DNA of 64,000 nt from Rhabdophis nuchalis (lineage: Eukaryota; Chordata; Lepidosauria; Squamata; Natricidae): positions 374,641,419 to 374,705,418 of the forward strand of contig CM077643.1 of assembly GCA_039707465.1 (NCBI GenBank), in the 5' to 3' direction. The first letter of the stretch is position 1; each line of letters begins with the position of its first letter. The translations under genes were made by a program, and so were the position numbers. The notes under the pieces are model-generated. The model ran no database searches. It was not told the origin of the DNA and worked only from the letters and a program-made list of their open reading frames with translations. Shown here in pieces: positions 56,503 through 64,000 of the stretch.

Positions 56503-56631
56503 CAGGGGTGTCAAACTCACGTTTTCATGGTGATGTCACATGACATATCAGCTAAGTTTCCCCCTTCGCTACAGTGGGCATGGACAGTGCGTAACACATC
56601 CGGCCCACAGGTTGGGAGTTTGACAGCCCTG
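56503..56631. mobile_element. Short hAT-like element, CAGGGGTGTCAAACTC short form
   Basis: Termini CAGGGGTGTCAAACTC and GAGTTTGACAGCCCTG (ending before GCTCTAG). A perfect 8-bp duplication CTCTAGAA flanks it at 56495-56502 and 56632-56639. Confidence 0.88.
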
Positions 56632-56667
56632 CTCTAGAAGGAACAGAAAGACATTCTGTTTGATCAC

Positions 56668-56730
56668 GGGGGTTGGACTAGAAGACCTCCAAAATTCCTT
56701 CCGACCCTGTTATTCTGTTAATTCTGTAAT
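56668..56730 (+). mobile_element. CR1 3' tail fragment
   Basis: GGGGGTTGGACTAGAAGACC followed by CCTTCCGACCCTGTTATTCTG is the conserved CR1 tail without coding sequence. Confidence 0.75.
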
Positions 56731-57446
56731 AATCTAATAACAGCTTTTACAATTAAGATGCACAAATATTAGGGAAACTATTCCCAGGTGGGCATCCTTA
56801 AGACACATAAACTTCAACTTTCAGATTCTCAGACTTGCCTACATTGGCAGTCTAGCATTAATTTTGACACCAATTAAATGAGTTTGTGCTTTTGATGCCA
56901 GATTTCAGTGGACTGGGGAAGTAAAAAGTAGAATTTGCTTGAAGCTGGGTTGCACTCAAGCTTTTGAGTAGTTGGAAATATCTAGGATAATATGATATGG
57001 TTTTGGAAAGTTCAAAGTCTCTTCTCCTAGGGACCCATCATTTAAGATTGGAGATGCAATTTGGCCCATCGTCCAGATCCAGCTGGCAGAAAAGATTCTG
57101 TCAGTTTATAATTTTCCTAACAGATAAAAGTCCACAAGTCCCCATGCTGCAGGATCAACTTTCAATCTTAGTTTGCAAATATCATCTTGGCATCGAATAA
57201 AATTGGGAATTTTATTAGATGCCAAGAACATATCAGAGCGAGCTGATTTCCATGCTCTTCTTCACAGGGATCTGCTAGCAAAACAATTACTAAAATATGT
57301 GCATTGGGATATGAGCCATTGAGAACTTCAGACAATTCTTTTATGTACACAATTAAAGTCCACATTATGCAACTTTTTTCAGCTATCAAAAATTAAGAAG
57401 AATCTATAGCACTTGAAGCCAAAATAGTGCTTTTAAAGATCTAGGG

Positions 57447-57762
57447 CAGGGGTCCCCAACCTTTTTTGCACCAGGGACCGGTTTCATTTTAAAAAAATTC
57501 TGCGGACCGGCCGGCATAGAGGAGGAGCGGGTGGGGAGGGGGAACAGGCAGTGCATGCGCATGCGGGGAGGGAGTCATCTCACTCGGCCCTCTAGGGCCT
57601 CCAATGGCGCGAGCAGCCGTGCCTGCGCTCTCCCGCACCCAGTGTGCGCTCTCCCCAGAGGGCTGCCCCCTCCTCCCTCCTAATCCTCTCTGGCCCTGCG
57701 GCCCGGTTCCTATCAAGCCACGGACTGGCACCGGTCCACGGCCCAGGGGTTGGGGGGCCCTG
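57447..57762. mobile_element. Non-autonomous hAT-like element, CAGGGGTCCCCAACC family
   Basis: Termini CAGGGGTCCCCAACC and GGTTGGGGGGCCCTG, with the perfect 8-bp duplication ATCTAGGG at 57439-57446 and 57763-57770. The interior is very GC-rich, with GCGCATGCG and CCGGTCC motifs that could pass for a CpG island. Confidence 0.9.
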
Positions 57763-58167
57763 ATCTAGGGTTCTTACTAAACTTGATGACAGAGAATTTA
57801 TTTTAAAAATAATTTAAAAGAAAAATAGCATGTTGAAAATTTTGCCATGGGTAAGGTATATGGTTCTTAAATTAATTTAGCTCTAAGGTAGCCATGGGGT
57901 ACATGCGAGTGTCTAATTCTCTATTGTACAATAATTTTTCCAGTAGCCTGTAATTTCATTGGCATTCCACACTTCCCCTCCACTAAATTCCCCTCCACTA
58001 AAAAAGAAAGGCAAAATCTTGAAAGGATTCCTTCTGTTGGAGTTTTTCAGCAGTCCTACAGTCACTTCTATTGGTCATCTTCTCCTTGAGAAACTGTTGA
58101 AGATTTCCTCTTTCTCCTACACTCTGTATGACCTCCCAACCTGTCCAAGAATTAAGTTTCTGTTCTC

Positions 58168-58605
58168 CAAATAATAATAATAATAATTATTATTTAATTT
58201 CTTGACCGCTCCTCTCCCCACGGGGACTCGGAGCGGTGCACAGGGAAAACTAAAACCATAAATACAATACAATCAAAACAACATCTTAAAAACAAATTAA
58301 ACAGTGCGTGTGCTAAAATACCCATTATAACTAAAATTCCCTACACAACTAAAACCCCATAGAGAGAGACTACCCCAGGCCGGCCAAGCAGAAAAAATAT
58401 GTTTTTAATTTCAGACGGAAGGAGCGGAGGTCCGTGGTTGTTCTAATGTCGGGGGGAAGGTCATTCCAGAGGGCTGGGCCCGCCACAGAGAGAGCCCTTC
58501 CCCTGGGCGTCGCCCGCTGACAAAGTCTAGTGGACAGCACCCAGAGAAGTCCCTCTCTGTGGGAGCGAATTGGCCAGGTGGACCTGTTCTGCTGTGACTT
58601 CTCCA
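58168..58605 (-). mobile_element. L2/CR1-group LINE 3' end, reverse orientation
   Basis: Minus-strand codons PIRSHREGLLWVLSTRLCQR and ALSVAGPALWNDLPPDIRTT precede a 3' UTR (CCGCTCCGAGTCCCCGTGGGG) and an AATAATAAT tail. Confidence 0.85.
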
Positions 58606-60270
58606 AGTAGGGGTGGGAGTGCCTTTGTCTGTCTGAGGAGCATCGTTGAGCTGGAGTCATTGGTCTTACTATCATGAAGCTGCTTTCTATGTTCTTCACT
58701 GAAATGTGTGTGTGTGTGTGTATACATATAAAAGTGCTGGATATACAATGTTTTTTTTAAATTTGTGCACAGAGAATGTGCTTCAACAACTGTTTAAGGG
58801 CCATGTTCCCAGAATTCTGCTATCTTACAATTTTAAGCCCTTTATCTGAACCTAATTTATCCTTCAATGCTTACAGATACTGTCTCTTTGGCAGAAATGG
58901 TTTTCTTTTGTGGCATGATCTCCTCATGAGGGCTGTTAGATCACCTCTTGGGCTCTTGTTTTCCTCACTAAATAGGGCCAGTCCTTTGAGAAGTTCTTTG
59001 CCCTTTTTCAAGCAGCTTCATATCCGCCTCAGAGGCACTCCACAATATACTGGAGGAAAGGAACAAAACCAGTGGAAGAGGGAGAGACAGGGAGAGAGAG
59101 AGAGAGACGTGAAGAATGTCCTGTGCCTTTCCAAGAGAATTTGGCATCAGTAACCTCTCTCATCCATGCTAGCTATGGAACAGCAATGACTTGGCAAGAG
59201 TCGAAGAAGCAGATGTCAGGCTCATCTGGTTGCCTCGACTCCAGTTGTTTGTTTAAAATGAGCAGCAAAACCAAGCTAGCATGGGGGTCTTGGTGCCAGG
59301 GAGAAAGGAAATGCACCAGCCCCTTCTGGTCAGTTCTTTTTTCCTCTGGCTTGAATGAATGTGATGTAGCCACCGAGAAGAAATACCACCCAGGAATCTA
59401 AGCTTAAACAAAGAAGATTAAGGAACACTTGAATGTAAGCTTCTCAGAAGGTATCGGCACATAGCCAACTTGTGATGGTATGTGGGAAACCATGGTATGA
59501 TCTTGGTACACACACACACACACACACACACGACCTACAGCCAGGACAACTAAGGGAACAAAGTCCACAGATGAGGGAAAAACACGGGAAACATTTGAGA
59601 AGGAATCCTGCCTAGTTTCCTAGAAGCTAAAAAGAAAGGATGGGAGAAATATGTTCAGTCTGGCAAGATTCTGTTTAATGGCTCCTTATAATAAAGTTAG
59701 TGCTGATGCTCTTGGTTGTGCTCCTTTTCTGGATGAACACAATTTGACTGACTTCAAAAAAGGTAAGCAGAGTTAAATCTGGTTAATAGTTGAATGGAGG
59801 GTCACTCCAGAAAATCCCAATGATATAAATTAAAGTGGAGGACTGGGGGGGATGGGATCCTCCCAAAGTCAAAAAAAGCCACTTTTCTACTGTTGACAAG
59901 AAACTGCATGGGAATGCCACAGGAATGGAGTTCAGCTTGAGAATCATTATGGTTATCTGAGGGTCTAAAGCAGATATGGACTTTTAGCATATTCCAAAGC
60001 TGAGGTATTCACTCCCTGGAGTGACTAACTGAAGCCTTTTAACATAAACTGGAGCCATTAGTTTAGATACCAGTGACTTCAGAGCAACAGAGTCCTGAAA
60101 GAAAACCTCCTGTCAGGTATTAAACTGATAAAAGGGAAGTAAGGAGTTCAAGTTACACATATATTACAAAGCAAGAGAGGAATTCCATTTTTAGATAGCC
60201 CTGAATATAACTGCTTCAGTTGACAGGCACACAATAAACACTTCCCTTCCCTATGCATCCCATGTTATAA

Positions 60271-60625
60271 AGACATAAAGGTTCCTCTCACATATATGTG
60301 CTAGTTGTTCCTGACTCTAGGGGGTGGTTCTGATCTCCATTTCAAAGCTGAAGAGCCAGCGCTGTCCGAAGATGTCTCCGTGGTCATGTGGCTGGCATGA
60401 CTAAACGCCAAAGTCACATGGAACGCTGTTACCTCCCCACCAAAGGTGGTTCCTATTTTTCTACTTGCAATTTTACATGCTTTCGAACTGCTAGATTGGC
60501 AGAAGCTGGGACAAGTAACGGGAGCTCACTCCATTACTCGGCACTAGGGATTCGAACCTCTGAACTGCCGGTCTTTCTGATCAACAAGTTCAGCATCTTA
60601 GCCACTGAACCACCACGTCCCTCTT
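60271..60625 (-). mobile_element. Sauria-type tRNA-derived SINE with 14-bp target duplication
   Basis: On the minus strand: GGGACGTGGTGGTTCAGTGG (A box) and GGTTCGAATCCC (B box), with the same body as the copies at 16075 and 26540. ATCCCATGTTATAA is repeated exactly at 60257-60270 and 60626-60639. Confidence 0.95.
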
Positions 60626-61119
60626 ATCCCATGTTATAACTGCTTCCATTTAAACCAAGGAATAAAAGCAGTTTGTTATTCTCTACATTTCTGCACTTCG
60701 CAGAGCATCCATCTATCCAGACCAGATGAAAAATAATTTTCATCAACCCAATGGCCAGGGGTTCCCTTGGTGGACTGCAAAATAATTTAAATATTAAAAG
60801 TACCAATATTAAAACTGTAAAAAGAAGCACAGTGCATTTATAAATAATACAAAACAAAAGCTGTAAATTAAAAGGTACACAAACCATTATTCCAGGTTAA
60901 ATTAGGGCCAAACAAATAGAAAAAAGTTAGTTGGGAATAAGTACCATTTAACTGCAGAAAAAAATTACTTTTACAGGGAGGATTGCAGAATAATGGAAAC
61001 ATTTGTAGAGAGAAGACACATTCAAAATTGACTACTAAAATGTGAGGTATGAAAAGCAATAGACCAGCTGTCAAGCAGAAAGCACTACCAAATTGTTGGA
61101 CGCTGTATAAGAAGAGGTA

Positions 61120-61500
61120 GCTAAAGTATTAACAAATCTGTGCCAAGAGGTAGCTATGGAACAAAATGCTGTGGCCTAGATATTAGGGGGAAATGATCTA
61201 TATATTTTTGCGGAAGAAAAAAGGAACAAGAGAACAGATAAATTACTACCCATTTGTAAATCATTATATAAACAACTTATTGGAGATCTTACAAAGAACA
61301 ATGGATAGAAAAATACTAAATGAATACATGGGTTTCATAAAAACGGCATGAGATCAGATGGCCGTCATAAGATAGAGGTTTATCCATGCTTCATTGGCTT
61401 TAGCAATGCCTTTGAATGTTTAAACCATGCTACGGTGAATACTTTAAAGCTAATGATTATGCTGAATGCTCCCTTGAGATGATGATGAGCAGGCAAAAAT
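61120..61500 (+). mobile_element. Degraded BovB/RTE-like LINE fragment
   Basis: Broken frames give MDRKILNEYMGF, then CFIGFSNAFECLNHATV, which aligns with the CFIDYSKAFDCVDH reverse-transcriptase motif of RTE/BovB LINEs. Many stops and frameshifts. Confidence 0.6.
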
Positions 61501-61611
61501 TCACACACTTTTTGTGGTTGTTACCTCTATACGATACTACTAAATCTGAACTTCATCCTGAATGTGTTACAAAGGGACTGCAGCGGTGTCACAAAGGGTG
61601 GCATTTTAGCA

Positions 61612-61930
61612 GGGGTGAAATGCTACCAGTTCGGACCGGTTCGCCTGAACTGGTAGCAAAAAATGCTACCAGTCAGGCGAACTGGTATTTCTGACAATCA
61701 CAGGGTGGCTATCAGCTGTGACACGTGATTTATATTAGCTAGAATCGTCAGATTTCCTGCTTTCTAGCTAATCGAAATCATGTGGCACAGTAGATTCCCC
61801 ACCCCCACCCCCTTACTGCTCTACTTACCTTTGTAGACTTGGAAGGCTTCAAAATGTTACTTTTTTAGGGCTGCGCGGGCGCGCCTCAGGCACACATGCG
61901 CACACTCGGTAGCAGAGGATTTCATTGCTG
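61612..61930. mobile_element. Partial hAT-like element, CAGGGGTGAAATGC family
   Basis: Starts CAGGGGTGAAATGCTACCAG. An internal inverted pair, GCTACCAGTTCGGACCGG versus CTGGTAGC, and a GCGCGGGCGCGCC block are visible. The right terminus was not found, so the end is approximate. Confidence 0.45.
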
Positions 61931-62155
61931 AATTTTAGGCTGTTTGCCATTATAGAGGATTCTGCTATGAAAAAGTCTGCAATAAGCATATCTATAAAAC
62001 CAGAAAGTCAGCTCCATGCACACAACCAATGATCAAAGATTGAACAGATGCATTTGCATGACATATTAAACTGATTAACAGTAACATGCCTGGTTTCTTT
62101 GTAACTCAGCATATTAAGTATACTACTATAGGCTAGTCTCTGGGTTGGTGTAATG

Positions 62156-62261
62156 CAGGGGTTCCCAAACTTAGCAACTTGAAGACTTGTGGACTTCAAC
62201 TCCCAGGAATTCTGGCAGTTGAAGTCCACAAGTCTTCAAGTTGCCAAGTTTGGGAACCCCT
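62156..62261. mobile_element. Foldback hAT-like element, CAGGGGTTCCCAAACTT subfamily
   Basis: Inverted arms run from CAGGGGTTCCCAAACTT to AAGTTTGGGAACCCCT. Duplication GTGTAATG (62148-62155) versus GTGTAAAG (62262-62269), allowing the last G of the element to be shared or lost. Confidence 0.75.
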
Positions 62262-63030
62262 GTGTAAAGTATGAACTCAAAAAGCAAATTAATTAACCAG
62301 ATTTATTCATTAGAAACATATTTCATTCAGTTCAGTAAGTAGCTTAGGGCAAGTTACAATTTGCAGAAATAAAAAAGCAAAACATTAAAAATACAATACA
62401 ATGTTATAAACACTATTTCTTATTTCTATTACGTTGTAATAGAAATAAGAACAGCATTGACCAAGGGCAACCCACACATATCTCAGTCAACAGAAATTTC
62501 AGCACCATGTGAGAGAACAAAAATCCCATATGTGTCTATTGAGCTGTGCTTTCTTTTCTTTTGTGGCTACGCTTTTAATTCTTTGGTTGAGTGTTTTCAT
62601 TACAAAGCAGTATTGCTTTTTTTTAAAGATTGTGGGCAATGAGCTTGACTTCTGGTTTGCCACTGTTACCTTCAGGGATATTTCTTCAATTCTCCCATTG
62701 GGCCTACCATCCCAGAATTTCCTGCTGGATTCCCATTCCAGTGCTAACCAGAGAGCTCAATCTTTTGACACCAATCAAGATTAGCTAGTACCCTTTCCTA
62801 GCTGATATTTAAAGCTGGTATAGTAAAAGCTCCAGCCTATAGCAGAGGCAATTGAAAAATCTGACTCATTAAAATAACAAAGCAAGCACTATTCAATGGA
62901 AAGTCTACTCTTGACATATGTCATGGCGCACAAGCACAAAAGGGGGAGGTTGCATTGTAATGTCACAATGCTTATTTCATCATTTACCTGGCCTTCCTCA
63001 CCTTCCCATGCTAGTGACTAGAAGTCAAAC

Positions 63031-63242
63031 CAGGGGTGGCTTCCGGCTGCTGCTACTACCGGTTTGCTAAGGCATGCGCTCTGTGTGCGCGCACATGCAC
63101 AATACTAAAAAAAGCTTCTGCACAGCAAAAACCAAGATGGTGCCACCTATGGCACCACCAAGAGAACTGTTTCAGTGGCGTGGCAGGCTGAATTACTGCC
63201 TACTCAGCCAAACTGGTCCAAACAGGTAGGAACCCACCTCTC
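63031..63242. mobile_element. hAT-like element, CAGGGGTGGCTTCC family with AAGATGG core
   Basis: Termini CAGGGGTGGCTTCCGG and GGAACCCACCTCTC. A perfect 8-bp duplication AGTCAAAC flanks it at 63023-63030 and 63243-63250. The core is shared with 30721, 41403 and 45624. Confidence 0.85.
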
Positions 63243-64000
63243 AGTCAAACCTTGGGTTTAATATACCACTTGGTGCAAATAGGCTATCTTTTTAATCTGA
63301 ACGTCCACTGCATTTATGTTACTGACATCTTTTACCTTATTTGAGTAATTGTGCACTTACATCTATTGCATCAATTTTATGTCATTTCAACATGTAAATA
63401 AATAGGCACACATAAAACATCATTTATATAATCATACACATGAAGCAAATTGGTATAGATTGTATCAGTCTATAGGTTGTCGGATTGCCTTGAAATAAAC
63501 CAAAAACAAACTTAGTCCATTCTATGAGGAGTTGCAGTTTAAATAACATTTTGTCCATTGCATTGACTTTCTGAAGAATCAGGCATTTCCTGCACTACTT
63601 ACTATGGCTGACTACTAATAAATGGCATAAGCAGATACTTGAATATGCAGCCAATCATCCTCTAGCCTCCTTTGCCAGGTTTAAATTCTCTCATTGAGGG
63701 GAGAAAGCAACTGACAGCCAATGATGGGCAAATCAGTCTCTTTATGGCTCTTTATGGGCTGTGTCACTTTCATATCTGTTCTACCTGAAGTTAATTCTAT
63801 CCAATTCCCACTGTGATGGGGAATTTAAAAAAGGGTTTGGCACATCTGTATATGAGTATGTTACTTCTATGTTACTTCTATATCTATTTTCTCGCTGGAA
63901 ACATATTTCTTAGCCTGTTTTAGCTAAGTATACAAAAGACAAAAATACAGAAACTTCCAGAATATTCCTTAAATTAAAAACTGCACTGTAAAATTGAATA

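Larger units (their letters stand above)
55354..64000 (-). other. MSRA: Last intron of MSRA (5' side runs off the window)
   Basis: No further MSRA exon was found on the minus strand. The intron is AT-rich, with hAT-like, LINE and SINE insertions listed separately and short AAAG, TG and AC microsatellites at about 55366, 58706 and 59508. Confidence 0.85.

Noticed and set aside
57480..57740. CpG island or promoter of a gene in the MSRA intron
   Set aside because: The GC-rich block is wholly inside a hAT-like element with termini and an 8-bp duplication.

Overview
This is a vertebrate nuclear segment, almost certainly from a squamate reptile and most likely a snake. It contains two interrupted genes with canonical splice sites inside a dense field of squamate-type repeats: L2/CR1-group LINEs, CR1 tails, Sauria-type tRNA SINEs, a degraded BovB-like LINE, very many short hAT-like elements with 8-bp target duplications, and one Tc1-like element. 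There are no operons, no tRNA or rRNA genes, and nothing bacterial.

Both genes are on the minus strand. Positions 39571-46463 hold a complete five-exon S1 (chymotrypsin-fold) serine protease homologue that best matches PRSS55, a testis-specific, membrane-tethered protease. All four introns have GT/AG borders, the phases (1,2,1,0) are those of the S1 family, and the spliced frame is open for 324 codons. The His and Asp of the catalytic triad are replaced by Tyr and Asn, while the nucleophile Ser and all ten fold cysteines remain, so it reads as an expressed-looking pseudoprotease. Positions 55189-55353 hold the last coding exon of MSRA (peptide methionine sulfoxide reductase A). Its other exons must lie beyond the right edge, so everything from 55354 to 64000 is MSRA intron. 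MSRA followed by PRSS55 on the same strand is also the mammalian order, as on human 8p23, which supports the identification.

Layout: 1-39350 is intergenic and mostly repeats, including nested LINEs at 6.5-8.6 kb and 37.2-38.3 kb, a hAT element split by a CR1 at 29.3-30.2 kb, and an inverted duplication at 36.2-36.5 kb. 39.35-46.5 kb is the protease gene, with a Tc1-like element in intron 3. 46.5-54.9 kb is a comparatively repeat-poor intergenic stretch. 54.9-64 kb is the 3' end of MSRA and its last intron.

The points most worth a second look are the catalytically dead PRSS55-like protein, the Tc1-like element that resembles elements I recall from teleost fish, the common central-TA rule in the target duplications of many hAT-like elements, and the inverted duplication that also inverts a target duplication.
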